DNA of 64,000 bases from Reyranella sp. (GCA_019750135.1 JAIEOV010000002.1:62001-126000); one strand, 5' to 3'. Positions 44,967 through 53,700 are shown, numbered from the stretch's first letter. A program made the numbers and translations. The notes: a model not told the origin generated them from the letters alone.

Positions 44967-46412
44967 ATGGCACCATTGCCGCCAAGCCTGATGCATCCGC
45001 CGCTGATGGCGATCGGGGATTCGCTCTACAACGGGATGCGATCGGGAACGATCGATGCAACGAAGACCAGGATGAGCCCGCCGGCCCTGATCGCAAGGGG
45101 GCTCGGCATCGCTTCGTTCCGGGTGCCCGATCTTCCGGAACCGGTCATCATCAACCTCGAAAAATGGCTCGAAAGTTGCGCTTCGATCCTCCAGGTTCCC
45201 CTGGCGGTGCCACAGATCCGCCAGAAGATTCGCGACTCCATACGGTTCTGGGCGACCGGTCCCGCCAATGTCGCGTCGCCCAGCGGCGCCAGGGTGTTCG
45301 ACAACATCGCCTTCGCCGGCTCGACCATCCAGGACATGTACGAGCTCACGGCTGAAAAGGCGGATGCCCGCGCGCGAACCCTGGCAGAAAGCGCGCTTGG
45401 CGCGGACGGGATCAAAGGCCTGCTCGAGAACATCGGCGACCTGGTCGTCCTGGCCAATGCGCGGTTCACCCTGGCGCCGGATCCAGAAACGTCGGACGCC
45501 AATCCTTTCCGGCGCAAGACCTCCCTCGAAATCGTCGAGATGAGGCAGCCCGAGCGGCTGATCGTCTGCATCGGTCACAACAACGGCCTGATCGATATCG
45601 TCCTGCGCGCGGCACCGTCGGGCGCCGCGAACCTGGCGGCGCAATACGCCGAGCACTATCCCGAGCTGATCCGTCAGCTCTGCGCGCTTCCCGCGTCGGT
45701 CAAAGCCATCTACGTCAATCTGCTGCCGGCGCCCAGCGCCGTCTCGAGCCTGATGCCGACATCGACGGAGCAGATACCCACCGACCTCGGCAAGTACTAC
45801 GCGACATACGAAACGCGCGTGAACTATCACTACGGCACCTATACGGGCCAGCGCCTCTATGAGATCGACAAGGAAGTCCAGCAGATCAACGACTGGCTGA
45901 AGGACCAGTTCAAGGCTGCGGACACCCACGATCGCATTCACTTCATCGACGTCTTCAGCCGCATGAAGGCCATCGATTCGAAGAACAACGGCCGCACCGC
46001 GGCGAACACGTTCATCGTCGGCTCGAAGACCTGCACCAACGAGTGCTTCGAGGCACATCCGCTGTTCCCGGGCGGGGCGGGCTTCAAGGGCGGCGGCCTG
46101 CAGGGCCTCGATGGCGTTCACCTGACGACCCTTGGCAACGCCATGGTGGCCAACTGGGTCCTCGAGGAAATCGCACGACGCGAAGGCGTCGCGACCACGC
46201 CGCTCGATGCGCTGGCGATCGGCCGCGAGGACAGCCTGATCGCCGATCCGCCCAACGCGTGGTCCTGGGTCCTGTGGGCCTACCGCGACATCACGCGGGC
46301 GGCCGCCAAGGGAACGACCCACAACAGGTCGTCGCTGGAAGTGGCCGCGGTGGATCACACGATGGCTGCGGCCGCCGCAGTTTGCCGGCGCATGGCCCTG
46401 GTCAAGGACTGA
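44967..46412 (+). CDS. SGNH/GDSL-like hydrolase, unusual 481-residue form
   Basis: 481 residues, much longer than common GDSL hydrolases. Block I is LMAIGDSLYNGM with catalytic Ser (about residue 19). Block III is LIVCIGHNNGLIDIV, with GxN in HNN. Block V is QGLDGVHLTTLGNAMVANWV with the Asp and His. Between blocks I and III lies a helical insert (about 55-185) that I do not recognise. There is no signal peptide visible. An ester of unknown kind is the likely substrate. A GGAAGG site precedes the ATG. Confidence 0.72.
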   Translation: MAPLPPSLMHPPLMAIGDSLYNGMRSGTIDATKTRMSPPALIARGLGIASFRVPDLPEPVIINLEKWLESCASILQVPLAVPQIRQKIRDSIRFWATGPANVASPSGARVFDNIAFAGSTIQDMYELTAEKADARARTLAESALGADGIKGLLENIGDLVVLANARFTLAPDPETSDANPFRRKTSLEIVEMRQPERLIVCIGHNNGLIDIVLRAAPSGAANLAAQYAEHYPELIRQLCALPASVKAIYVNLLPAPSAVSSLMPTSTEQIPTDLGKYYATYETRVNYHYGTYTGQRLYEIDKEVQQINDWLKDQFKAADTHDRIHFIDVFSRMKAIDSKNNGRTAANTFIVGSKTCTNECFEAHPLFPGGAGFKGGGLQGLDGVHLTTLGNAMVANWVLEEIARREGVATTPLDALAIGREDSLIADPPNAWSWVLWAYRDITRAAAKGTTHNRSSLEVAAVDHTMAAAAAVCRRMALVKD

Positions 46413-46495
46413 CTGACCGGCCGGCTGGTCGCCTGCCGGCTGGCGCGGCGGGCGACCCATGCTACAAGACGCGCAATAATGTCCCGGGAGGACAC

Positions 46496-47458
46496 ATGCG
46501 TCGTCGTGCTTTCACCGCCGCGGCCCTCGCCGCCGTCGCAGCGCCTGCTGCACCCGCGATCGCCCAGGAATGGCCGACCAAGCCCCTGCGCATGGTCATC
46601 CCCTACCCGCCAGGCGGACCGTCGGACGTGTCGACGCGCATCGTCATGGACCGCGCCGCCCAGAGCCTGGGCCAGCCCATCGTGTTCGACAACAAGGCTG
46701 GCGCCTCGGGCATGATCGGCGGCGAGTTCGTCAAGAACCAGCCGGTCGACAACCACACCTTCCTGACCACGACGACGGCGATGGTCTGCATCACGCGCCA
46801 TCTGCAGCCGATTCCGTTCGATCCCGACAAGGACTTCGTCACGGTCTCCCGCATGTGCACCTCGTGGGGCATCTTCGCCATCCATCCGTCGGTGCCTGCA
46901 CGCACCGTCGCGGAGTTCGTGGCCTACGCCAAGGCCAACCCGGGCAAGATCAACTTCGGCTCGTCCGGGCTCGCCACCATCACCCATCTGTTCGGCGAGA
47001 TGCTGCAGCTCGAGGCCGGCATCAAGATGACCCACGTCCCCTATCGCGGCAGCGCGCCGGCCACCAACGCCCTGGTCGCGGGCGAGGTGCAGGCGCAGTT
47101 CGACCAGACCTGCCTGCCGCATGTGAAGGCGGGCAAGCTGATCGGCCTCGCGATGCTGTCGAATGTCCGCCATCCCGACTTCCCCGACGTGCCGACCCTG
47201 CGTGAGGCGGGCTATCGCAAGGAGGAAGGCGATTCCTGGTTCGGGATCCTGGCACCGACCGGCACCTCGCCGGCCGTCATCGCCAAGCTCGAGAAGGCGA
47301 TCGGCGATGCCGTGCGCGCGCCCGACATCATCGAGAAGCTGCATCTCGGCGGCTGCTACGTCACCTACCTGAACGCCGCCGACTTCCGCAGCCGCATCGG
47401 CGACGAGTCCAAGATGTTCGGCAACATCATCCAGAAGGGCAACATCAAGCTGACGTAG
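46496..47458 (+). CDS. Bug-family tripartite tricarboxylate transporter receptor (TctC-like)
   Basis: 320 residues from the ATG at 46496 with GGGAGGA upstream. An N-terminal twin-Arg/Sec signal MRRRAFTAAALAAVAAPAAP ends near AIAQ. PTKPLRMVIPYPPGGPSDVS is the Bug family opening, where the ligand carboxylate is bound. VFDNKAGASGMIGGEFVK and INFGSSGLATITHLFGEML follow. The protein should bind a carboxylate in the periplasm. No TctA/TctB membrane genes are nearby, as is common for these orphan receptors. Confidence 0.9.
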   Translation: MRRRAFTAAALAAVAAPAAPAIAQEWPTKPLRMVIPYPPGGPSDVSTRIVMDRAAQSLGQPIVFDNKAGASGMIGGEFVKNQPVDNHTFLTTTTAMVCITRHLQPIPFDPDKDFVTVSRMCTSWGIFAIHPSVPARTVAEFVAYAKANPGKINFGSSGLATITHLFGEMLQLEAGIKMTHVPYRGSAPATNALVAGEVQAQFDQTCLPHVKAGKLIGLAMLSNVRHPDFPDVPTLREAGYRKEEGDSWFGILAPTGTSPAVIAKLEKAIGDAVRAPDIIEKLHLGGCYVTYLNAADFRSRIGDESKMFGNIIQKGNIKLT

Positions 47459-48820
47459 TCAGCCTCTTCTCGACCACGCCCGCGGCACGGCAAGCGACAG
47501 CAGGAGTGCCAGCAACAGGCCGCCGCCGACCGTGAGGAAGGCGTGGCGGTAGCCCGCGAGAAAGCCCTCGGCCCCCGACAGACCGGCCGCGCCGCCCGCC
47601 TGCAATGCCGTCAGCAGCGCCGCACCGCTCACCGTGCCGAGGGTACGCGTGAGCTGGGCGAGGCTGCCGCCTACGCCACGGTCGCGCACCTCGAGCGTGG
47701 CCGTCACGATGTCGGTGTAGGCCACGGCGAGCACGCCGTGGCCTATACCCTGGGCGAATAACAGCAGTGCCACCAGCGTCACCGGCGTGCCGGCATTGGT
47801 GAAGGCGAGCGGCAAGAGGCCCAGTCCCACGACGACGATACCGGCAAACGCCGTCCGCCGCTGGCCGATGCGCGCGACCAGCCAGGCGGACAACGGCGCT
47901 CCGGTCAGGCTGCCAACGAAGGACACCGCCAGCACGAGGCCGCTCATCAGCGCCGACAGCTTCAGGATATTCACCAGGTAATACGGCGTGAGCAGGAGAA
48001 TGGAGAAGCCCGCCAGGTTGGCCAGCACGTTCATGACGTTGGGAACGGCGAAGGCCGGATCCGCGAACAACCCGGGCCGGATGATCGGCTCGGCGACATG
48101 GCGAGCGCGTCGCACATAGGCGAACAGGATGGCGAGAGAGGCAACGAACAGCGCGAGCACCCAGAGCGTCGGCGCCTCGCGTCGCTGCGACAGCACGATC
48201 GACAGCAGGAGTGTGCTCATGCAGGCGGCGATGAGCACCGCACCTACCGCATCGAAGGGCCGCGGGCTGGGCTTGGGCGATGGCAGCAAACCCGATAGCG
48301 CGAGGGCGACCAGGGCGATCGGGACGCGCACCCAGTACACGGCAGGCCAGCCCCACAGCTCGACCAGAATACCGCCCAGGAAGGGGCCGAGGGTGGCGGA
48401 GATCGACATCGCCATGCCGAAGCCTGCGAGCGCGCGCGTGCGCGCGCTTTCGGGGAACAGCGAGGTGGCGAGCGCCGGCGTGCAGGAGAGCGCCAGGGCC
48501 GTACCGACGCCCTGGCTCGCCCGCGCCCACAGGAACAGCGGCCAGTCGGGTGCCGCGGCGCAGGCGGCGCAGGCGATGGCCGAGATCACGAGACCGATGC
48601 GGAAGATCAGGCGGTGGCCGAACAGGTCGCCGAGCTTGCCGCAGACCAGCATCAGCGAGCCGTAGACCAGCACGTAGCAGATCACGAGCCACTGCACGTC
48701 GCCCAACGCCAACCCGAAGTGGCCGGTGATCGCCGGCAGCGCCACGTTGACGGCAATGTCGAGCGGGGCAAGCGAGGCGCCCAGCCCGACGATCGCGAGG
48801 CCGAAGATTGGGTGCTTCAG
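47459..48820 (-). CDS. MFS drug/metabolite transporter, 14-helix (EmrB/QacA type), probable CTG start
   Basis: About 453 residues with 14 predicted helices. The first helix IFGLAIVGLGASLAPLDIAV has the Asp typical of DHA2 proteins. YVLVYGSLMLVCGKLGDLFG is the helix 2-3 motif, and LFPESARTRALAGFGM lies near motif C. The frame overlaps the dienelactone hydrolase end: CTG at 48818-48820 shares CTGA with that gene's stop. No ATG, GTG or TTG exists at the N-terminus; the first GTG (48745) would remove half of helix 1, so a CTG start by coupling is inferred. Efflux substrate unknown. Confidence 0.75.
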   Translation of the reverse strand: MKHPIFGLAIVGLGASLAPLDIAVNVALPAITGHFGLALGDVQWLVICYVLVYGSLMLVCGKLGDLFGHRLIFRIGLVISAIACAACAAAPDWPLFLWARASQGVGTALALSCTPALATSLFPESARTRALAGFGMAMSISATLGPFLGGILVELWGWPAVYWVRVPIALVALALSGLLPSPKPSPRPFDAVGAVLIAACMSTLLLSIVLSQRREAPTLWVLALFVASLAILFAYVRRARHVAEPIIRPGLFADPAFAVPNVMNVLANLAGFSILLLTPYYLVNILKLSALMSGLVLAVSFVGSLTGAPLSAWLVARIGQRRTAFAGIVVVGLGLLPLAFTNAGTPVTLVALLLFAQGIGHGVLAVAYTDIVTATLEVRDRGVGGSLAQLTRTLGTVSGAALLTALQAGGAAGLSGAEGFLAGYRHAFLTVGGGLLLALLLSLAVPRAWSRRG

Positions 48821-49476
48821 AGGTGCTTGCCCAGGAACGCCATCATGCGCTCCCACGATGCCTTGGCCGAAGGCGCGTCGTAGGCCGGGCTCTTCTCGTT
48901 GGCGAAGGCGTGCTGGGCGTCGTAGCGGAAGATCTCGGGCTTGGTGCCGCCCGACGCCATCTTCTTCTCGAAGGCGTTCACAACCTCGGGCGTGCACCAG
49001 TCGTCCTTGTTGGCGAAGTGGCCCTGCATCGGGATCTTGATCTTGGCGGGGTCGGCGAGCTGTTCGGGCGGGACGCCGTAGAACGGCACGCCGCAGGCAA
49101 CACCGGAGACGCGCGCCGCCGCCGCGATGGTGAGCGCGCCGCCCATGCAGAAGCCCATGACGCCGACCTTGCGGCTCATGGCGGCCAGGTGCGTGACCGC
49201 ACCGGCGATGTCCTGGTCGGAGGCGCCGACGAAGTCGAGGCCGCTCATCATGTGATTGGCCTCGTCCGGCTTCTGCGTGACGCGGCCCTTGTAGAGGTCG
49301 GGCGCCAAGGCGTTGTAGCCCGCGGCAGCGAAACGGTCGGCCACGCCCTTGATCTGGTCGTTCAGGCCCCACCATTCCTGGAGCACGATGATGCCCGGCT
49401 TGCCGCTGCCGGCCTCGGCTATATAGCCCTTGCAGGTCGAGCCGTCGGGACGCTTGAAGTCGATCATGCTGCCCAT
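48817..49476 (-). CDS. dienelactone hydrolase family protein
   Basis: 219 residues. GIIVLQEWWGLNDQIKGVAD is the typical strand carrying the oxyanion-hole Glu. VGVMGFCMGGALTIAAAARV has the nucleophile Cys (GFCMGG), and the Asp in ANKDDWCTP and His in DAQHAFANE complete the triad. Members open dienelactones in chloroaromatic degradation and act on various esters. A strong GAGGAGG site precedes the ATG at 49476. Coupled with the downstream MFS gene. Confidence 0.92.
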   Translation of the reverse strand: MGSMIDFKRPDGSTCKGYIAEAGSGKPGIIVLQEWWGLNDQIKGVADRFAAAGYNALAPDLYKGRVTQKPDEANHMMSGLDFVGASDQDIAGAVTHLAAMSRKVGVMGFCMGGALTIAAAARVSGVACGVPFYGVPPEQLADPAKIKIPMQGHFANKDDWCTPEVVNAFEKKMASGGTKPEIFRYDAQHAFANEKSPAYDAPSAKASWERMMAFLGKHL

Positions 49477-49504
49477 GTCGTTTCCTCCTCTTCAGGCGAA
49501 GACT

Positions 49505-51025
49505 CTAGAGCAGCTTGCGCAGCTCCGTCTTGAGAATCTTGCCGTAGTTGTTCTTGGGCAGGGCCTCGATGAACTTGTAGTCCTTGGGACGCTTGAAGCG
49601 GGCGATGTTGTCGAGGCAGAGCTTGTCGAGCTCGGCGGGCGCCGCTGCCTTGCCCTCGCGCGCCACGATGAAGGCCACCACCTCCTCGCCCCATTCCGGA
49701 TGCGGGCGGCCGACCACCGAGCATTCGGCGACGGCGGGATGCAGGTTCAGCACGTCCTCGATCTCGCGCGGATAGATGTTGGAGCCGCCCGAGATGATCA
49801 TGTCCTTGGAGCGGTCCTTCAGCGTCAGCAGGCCCTCCTCGTCGAAGGCGCCGACGTCGCCGGTCCACAGCCAGCCGTCGCGCAACGACCGCGCCGTCGC
49901 CTCGGGATTGTTCCAGTAGCCCGCCATCACCGTGTCGCCCTTGACGATGATCTCGCCGACCTCGCCCACCGGAAGCTGCCGGCCGTCCTCGTCGACCACC
50001 TTCACCGCCACGCAGGAGTCCGGGCGGCCGGCTGAGGCCAGGCGCTGCTCCCAGCGGAGATGGCGACGATCGGCATGCATCTCGCGGCTGAGATGGGTGA
50101 TGGTCATCGGGCTCTCGCCCTGGCCGTAGAGCTGGGCGAGCTTGTCGCCCAGAAGATCGAGCGCGCGTTTGAGGTCGGAGACGTACATCGGCGCGCCGCC
50201 GTAGGAGACCAGGCGCAGCGCGTCGGGCTTGAGGTCAGCCACGCTGCCGTGCTCGATCAGCCGCTTCACCATGGTCGGCGCCAGGAAGATGCTGCACTGG
50301 GGCCAGCGGTTCATCAGCTCGACGGTCTCGGGCACCTCGTACTTGCCGCTCTCGGGACAGACCTGCACCGAGCCGCGCGCCAGCATGGCAAAGTTCCACA
50401 GGCCCGAGCCGTGGCTGATCGGCGCCGCATGCACGATCGAGCCGCCGACCGGCGGGCGGTCGACGTCGGCGAAGTAATTGAGCGTCATCGCCAGCAGATT
50501 GCGATGGGTGAGCGTGGCGCCCTTGGGCCGGCCGGTGGTGCCGGAGGTGTAGAACAGCCACGCCGGATCGGTCGCCTCGGCCTCGGCCATGGCGATGGGA
50601 TCGCCGACCTCCATGAAGCTGTAGGAGCGCGTCGTGACATCGACGATCTCCTTGAGGCCGGGCGCCTCTTTGGCAGCCTCGGCGATGGTATCGGCGAGGT
50701 CGGGCGTGACGAAGCAGAGCTTCGCGCCGGAATTCTCCAGGATGAAGGCGAACTCCTTGGCGTGCAGCTTGGCGTTCATCGGCACGGCGCAGAGGCCGGC
50801 ATGCCAGACGGCGTACATGACCTCGATTGCCTCGACGCAATTGGTCATCGCGATGGCCACCCGATCGCCGCGCTCGAGACGGAAGCGCCCGGTCAGGTGC
50901 ATGCTCATCACTGAGACCTTGCGCCACAGATCGCGGTAGCTGAGATGGACCGACGTGCCGCGCGCCAGCGCCGGCAGGTCGCGGAACTCGCGGGACGATC
51001 CCAGCAGGAGATGAGCAATATTCAT
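49505..51025 (-). CDS. acyl-CoA synthetase (AMP-forming, FadD-type)
   Basis: 506 residues. The AMP-binding loop WLFYTSGTTGRPKGATLTHR lies at about 170-189. The LYGQGESPMTIT block takes the place of the usual GxTE motif, DGWLWTGDVGAFDEEGLLTL is the hinge motif, and RSKDMIISGGSNIYPREIED a later core motif. The C-terminal lysine region KNNYGKILKTELRK contains the catalytic Lys in GKILK. It activates a carboxylic acid to its CoA thioester. Lies just upstream of the dienelactone hydrolase (28-bp gap), so the genes may form one operon. Divergent from a DAO-type oxidase. Confidence 0.93.
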   Translation of the reverse strand: MNIAHLLLGSSREFRDLPALARGTSVHLSYRDLWRKVSVMSMHLTGRFRLERGDRVAIAMTNCVEAIEVMYAVWHAGLCAVPMNAKLHAKEFAFILENSGAKLCFVTPDLADTIAEAAKEAPGLKEIVDVTTRSYSFMEVGDPIAMAEAEATDPAWLFYTSGTTGRPKGATLTHRNLLAMTLNYFADVDRPPVGGSIVHAAPISHGSGLWNFAMLARGSVQVCPESGKYEVPETVELMNRWPQCSIFLAPTMVKRLIEHGSVADLKPDALRLVSYGGAPMYVSDLKRALDLLGDKLAQLYGQGESPMTITHLSREMHADRRHLRWEQRLASAGRPDSCVAVKVVDEDGRQLPVGEVGEIIVKGDTVMAGYWNNPEATARSLRDGWLWTGDVGAFDEEGLLTLKDRSKDMIISGGSNIYPREIEDVLNLHPAVAECSVVGRPHPEWGEEVVAFIVAREGKAAAPAELDKLCLDNIARFKRPKDYKFIEALPKNNYGKILKTELRKLL

Positions 51026-51082
51026 GGTGTCCTGTTCGTCCGACTATTGCAGGCCCGGTGACGGGCTTGCAATGTGCCGGCC

Positions 51083-52222
51083 ATGCAGGATTTCGATTTC
51101 GCCGTCATCGGCGCCGGCATCGCCGGAGTGTCCGTCGCCTACCACCTTGCGCCCAAGGGAAGCGTGGTGATTCTCGAGGGCGAGCATGTCCCCGCCTATC
51201 ACACGACTGGGCGTTCGGCGGCCCTGCACTCGGAGACCTATGGCAGCCCGGAGATCCGCGCCATCACCGTGGCCTCCGGCCGCTTCTACCGCAAGCCGCC
51301 TGCCGGTTTCGCCGATCATCCGCTGCTGACGCCGCGCGGCGCGATCATCGCCGGCCGCGCCGAGCAGCAGGCGGAGATGCAGAAGAACGCCGCCGACTTC
51401 GCCAGCCTGGTGCCGAGCGTGCGCTGGCTGGAGCCGGGCGAGGTGCTGCGCCGCCACCCCCTGCTCAAGCCGGAAGCCGCGGCGGGCGGCGCGATCTTCG
51501 AGCCGGAGGCCGACGACATGGACGTTGCCGCGATCCATGGCGGCTTCCTCAAGGGTGCGCGCGCGGCGGGCGCCGTGCTGCGCCTCGACGCCGAGGTCAT
51601 CGATCTCGCGGCTGGCGACGGACTGTGGACCATCGGCCTGCGCGGCGGCGACAAGCTTCGCGCCGCCAACATCGTCAATGCCTCGGGCGCCTGGGCGGAC
51701 GTGGTCGCGGCGATGGCGGGCGCCGAACCGGTCGGCCTCGTACCCAAGCGACGCACCGCCTTCACCTTCGATTCGCCGGCCGGGCTCGACCTCACGCACA
51801 TGCCGATGGTGATCGACTTCGACGAGAGCTGGTACATCAAGCCCGAGGTCGGACAGTTCCTGGGATCGCTCGCCGACGAGACGCCCTCGCCGCCCTGCGA
51901 CGCGCAGCCCGAGGAGATCGACGTCGCCACCGCCGTCGAGCGCATCGAGACGGCGACGACGCTGTCCATCCGGCGCATCAAGAACAAATGGGCAGGACTG
52001 CGCAGCTTCGTCTCCGACAAGAACCTGGTCGTGGGCTACGACCCCAAGGTCGAAGGCTTCTTTTGGCTGGCCGGACAAGGCGGCTACGGCATCCAGACCG
52101 GCGAGGCGGCCGGACGCCTCGCCGCCAGCCTCGCGCTGGGCAACGGCATGCCGGCCGACATCGCCGAGCTGGGAGTCAGCGAGGCTGCACTTTCGCCGGC
52201 GCGGTTCATGCGCCTCACATGA
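51083..52222 (+). CDS. FAD-dependent amino-acid/glycine oxidase-like (DAO family)
   Basis: 379 residues from the ATG at 51083; a GTG 9 nt upstream is possible. The FAD loop FAVIGAGIAGVSVAYHLA (GxGxxG) opens the protein. HTTGRSAALHSETYGSPEIR is the DAO-type block beside FAD. IVNASGAWADVVAAMAG and WLAGQGGYGIQTGEAAGRLA are the later FAD-contact regions. Members oxidise amino acids or N-methyl amino acids. Substrate unknown. It runs directly towards the bufferin cluster, but function ties are not apparent. Confidence 0.88.
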   Translation: MQDFDFAVIGAGIAGVSVAYHLAPKGSVVILEGEHVPAYHTTGRSAALHSETYGSPEIRAITVASGRFYRKPPAGFADHPLLTPRGAIIAGRAEQQAEMQKNAADFASLVPSVRWLEPGEVLRRHPLLKPEAAAGGAIFEPEADDMDVAAIHGGFLKGARAAGAVLRLDAEVIDLAAGDGLWTIGLRGGDKLRAANIVNASGAWADVVAAMAGAEPVGLVPKRRTAFTFDSPAGLDLTHMPMVIDFDESWYIKPEVGQFLGSLADETPSPPCDAQPEEIDVATAVERIETATTLSIRRIKNKWAGLRSFVSDKNLVVGYDPKVEGFFWLAGQGGYGIQTGEAAGRLAASLALGNGMPADIAELGVSEAALSPARFMRLT

Positions 52223-52224
52223 CA

Positions 52225-52240
52225 GTGATCGAAAAATCAC
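52225..52240. promoter_or_regulatory. GTGAT-N6-ATCAC inverted repeat before the bufferin cluster
   Basis: GTGAT at 52225-52229 and ATCAC at 52236-52240 flank CGAAAA, starting 2 bp after the oxidase stop. It lies about 80 bp upstream of the first precursor gene. It could be an operator for that gene or a weak stem at the end of the oxidase transcript. Confidence 0.35.
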
Positions 52241-52321
52241 GCATCGTCGCTCAGGCCTGACTTCACGTGGGGAAGCGCTGGAGTCATGGTCGGACTGCAG
52301 TCCAGTTCTAGGGAGAGACAC

Positions 52322-52567
52322 ATGACCAGGAAGACTCTCGCCGCCACGGCGACAGCGATCTTCGCCGCCGGCACCCTTGTCACGGCCGCGCACGCGCAGA
52401 CCGCCGGTTCGGTGAAGTGCACGGGCATCAATTCGTGCAAGGGCACGAGCGCCTGCAAAACCGCGAACTCCGCCTGCAAGGGCCAGAACGCCTGCAAGGG
52501 CCAGGGCTGGACCTCGACCACCGACGTGGTGAGCTGCACCACCCGTGGCGGCAAGGTCGTGGAATAG
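52322..52567 (+). CDS. bufA: bufferin-type RiPP precursor 1 (Sec signal, six Cys)
   Basis: 81 residues. The signal peptide MTRKTLAATATAIFAAGTLV ends near AHA-QT. The mature part has six cysteines in the pattern C-x5-C-x5-C-x6-C-x5-C-x(about 14)-C, with CKGTSACKTANSACKGQNAC. Bufferins are periplasmic copper-binding peptides whose cysteines are modified by a DUF692 enzyme; the BufB and BufC genes lie downstream at 53757 and 54581. Most similar to precursor 2. A GGGAG site precedes the ATG. I recognise the CKGxxACK pattern as BufA2-like from memory. Confidence 0.82.
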   Translation: MTRKTLAATATAIFAAGTLVTAAHAQTAGSVKCTGINSCKGTSACKTANSACKGQNACKGQGWTSTTDVVSCTTRGGKVVE

Positions 52568-52570
52568 CTC

Positions 52571-52584
52571 TCACCAAAGCGTGA
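52571..52584. repeat. 14-bp repeat TCACCAAAGCGTGA, copy 1
   Basis: Copy 1, at 52571-52584, lies about 105 bp before the precursor 2 ATG. The identical 14 bases occur again at 52979-52992, about 90 bp before precursor 3. Outer ends TCAC and GTGA are complementary. Similar bases (ATCG, TGATCG, CCTG) follow both copies, so the repeat may be a copied promoter element or a remnant of tandem gene duplication. Confidence 0.55.
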
Positions 52585-52689
52585 AACCCATCGGGTGATC
52601 GTCCCTGGCTGGCCGGTCGTAGATCGGCATGCAGGCCAGCCTGCCGCAACGGCACATCGCCGTTCGCGTCTTTCAGGGAGTCTCCCATC

Positions 52690-52923
52690 ATGACCAAGCG
52701 TACTCTCGTGGCGACTGCCGCCGCCCTGTTCGCCGCCGGCACGCTCGCGACCGCCGTCCAGGCCCAGACCACCAAGTGCAGCGGCGCCAATGCCTGCAAG
52801 GGCACCAGCGCCTGCAAGACCGCCAACTCGGCGTGCAAGGGCCAGAACGCCTGCAAGGGCCAGGGTTGGACGGAAGCGGCCAACGCCGGCGAATGCACCG
52901 CCAAGGGCGGCAAGGTGATGTAA
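52690..52923 (+). CDS. bufA: bufferin-type RiPP precursor 2 (Sec signal, six Cys)
   Basis: 77 residues. Signal peptide MTKRTLVATAAALFAAGTLA ends near VQA-QT. The mature part repeats the six-Cys pattern (KCSGANACKGTSACK, SACKGQNACKGQGW, GECTAKGG). It is nearly the same as precursor 1 in CKGTSACKTANSACKGQNAC. An AGGGAG site precedes the ATG. A good terminator hairpin follows at 52944-52980, so it may be transcribed partly on its own. Confidence 0.84.
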   Translation: MTKRTLVATAAALFAAGTLATAVQAQTTKCSGANACKGTSACKTANSACKGQNACKGQGWTEAANAGECTAKGGKVM

Positions 52924-52943
52924 CGGACCGGCTTGCCGGACGA

Positions 52944-52980
52944 CGGGCGTCGCGGGCGATCGCGGCGCCCGTTTCGTTTC
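52944..52980 (+). terminator. terminator-like hairpin after precursor 2
   Basis: CGGGCGTCGC (52944-52953) pairs with GCGGCGCCCG (52962-52971) with one G-T wobble, followed by TTTCGTTTC. It could end the upstream transcript or weaken read-through to precursor 3. Confidence 0.6.
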
Positions 52981-52992
52981 ACCAAAGCGTGA
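52979..52992. repeat. 14-bp repeat TCACCAAAGCGTGA, copy 2
   Basis: Identical to 52571-52584. Copy 2 begins inside the T-rich tail of the terminator and lies about 90 bp before the precursor 3 start. Placement after a terminator and before a gene favours a promoter or regulator role. Confidence 0.5.
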
Positions 52993-53081
52993 CCGCGATC
53001 GCTGATCGGTGCCCTGCGGCGTGCGTAAACGGGCAGCAACGGCATCAGCGCGTTGCGTCGCCATTTAAGGGAGACATCGTC

Positions 53082-53306
53082 ATGACCAAGCGCAGCCTGG
53101 CCGCCACCGCGGCCACCGTCTTCGCCGCGAGCGTTTTCGCCACCGCCGCCCAAGCCCAGGTGACCTGTTCGGGCGGCAATGCCTGCAAGGGCCAGAGCGC
53201 CTGCAAGAGTGCGTCATCCGCCTGCAAAGGCCAGAACGCCTGCAAGGGGCAGGGCTTCGTGATGACCGGCACGGCCTTCGAGTGCACGGTGATCAAGTCC
53301 AAGTAG
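53082..53306 (+). CDS. bufA: bufferin-type RiPP precursor 3 (Sec signal, six Cys)
   Basis: 74 residues. Signal peptide MTKRSLAATAATVFAASVFA ends near AQA-QV. The mature peptide has VTCSGGNACKGQSACKSAS then SACKGQNACKGQGF, and a final Cys in FECTVIKSK. It resembles precursor 4 more than 1 and 2 (GQS in place of GTS, GF in place of GW). AAGGGAG precedes the ATG at 53082. Confidence 0.83.
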   Translation: MTKRSLAATAATVFAASVFATAAQAQVTCSGGNACKGQSACKSASSACKGQNACKGQGFVMTGTAFECTVIKSK

Positions 53307-53325
53307 ATCGCGCCGGCGCGCGGGC

Positions 53326-53345
53326 GGGCGTCCCAAGGGGCGCCC
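53326..53345 (+). terminator. hairpin after precursor 3
   Basis: GGGCGTCCC (53326-53334) pairs with GGGGCGCCC (53337-53345) with one wobble and a 2-nt AA between arms. No good T-run follows (GTCCATTCC). It may slow decay of the transcript or act as a weak terminator. Confidence 0.4.
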
Positions 53346-53445
53346 GTCCATTCCACTCATTGATTGTGCGATTCCGCTACGCGGCCCATACTTCTGCCGC
53401 CCCTTCCCGGCAACAGCCGGACGGGCTCAACACAGGGAGAAGTAG

Positions 53446-53670
53446 ATGAACGCCAAGACGATCGTTGCCACTGCCGCAACCGCATTCGCGGTCGCCACCT
53501 TCGCGACAGCCGCATCCGCCCAGGTCCCGTGCACCGGCGTCAATGCCTGCAAGGGTCAGAGCGCCTGCAAGAGCGCCAACAACGCCTGCAAGGGCCAGAA
53601 CGCCTGCAAGGGCAAAGGCTTCGTCAATGCGGGCAGCACCTTCGAGTGCACCGTGCTCAAGACGAAGTAA
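53446..53670 (+). CDS. bufA: bufferin-type RiPP precursor 4 (Sec signal, six Cys)
   Basis: 74 residues. Signal peptide MNAKTIVATAATAFAVATFA ends near ASA-QV. The mature part reads VPCTGVNACKGQSACKSAN, NACKGQNACKGKGF and FECTVLKTK. It is closest to precursor 3. AGGGAGA precedes the ATG. Downstream is a hairpin and then BufB; it is the precursor nearest the modifying enzymes. Confidence 0.83.
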   Translation: MNAKTIVATAATAFAVATFATAASAQVPCTGVNACKGQSACKSANNACKGQNACKGKGFVNAGSTFECTVLKTK

Positions 53671-53700
53671 CTGTCGAACGGTCCTTTGCCGAGGACAGGT

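Noticed and set aside
47459..49375. A 638-codon frame that looks like a hydrolase-transporter fusion
   Set aside because: The N-terminal part is a shifted-frame reading of the dienelactone hydrolase gene, which has its own correct frame (48817-49476); only the MFS part is real.
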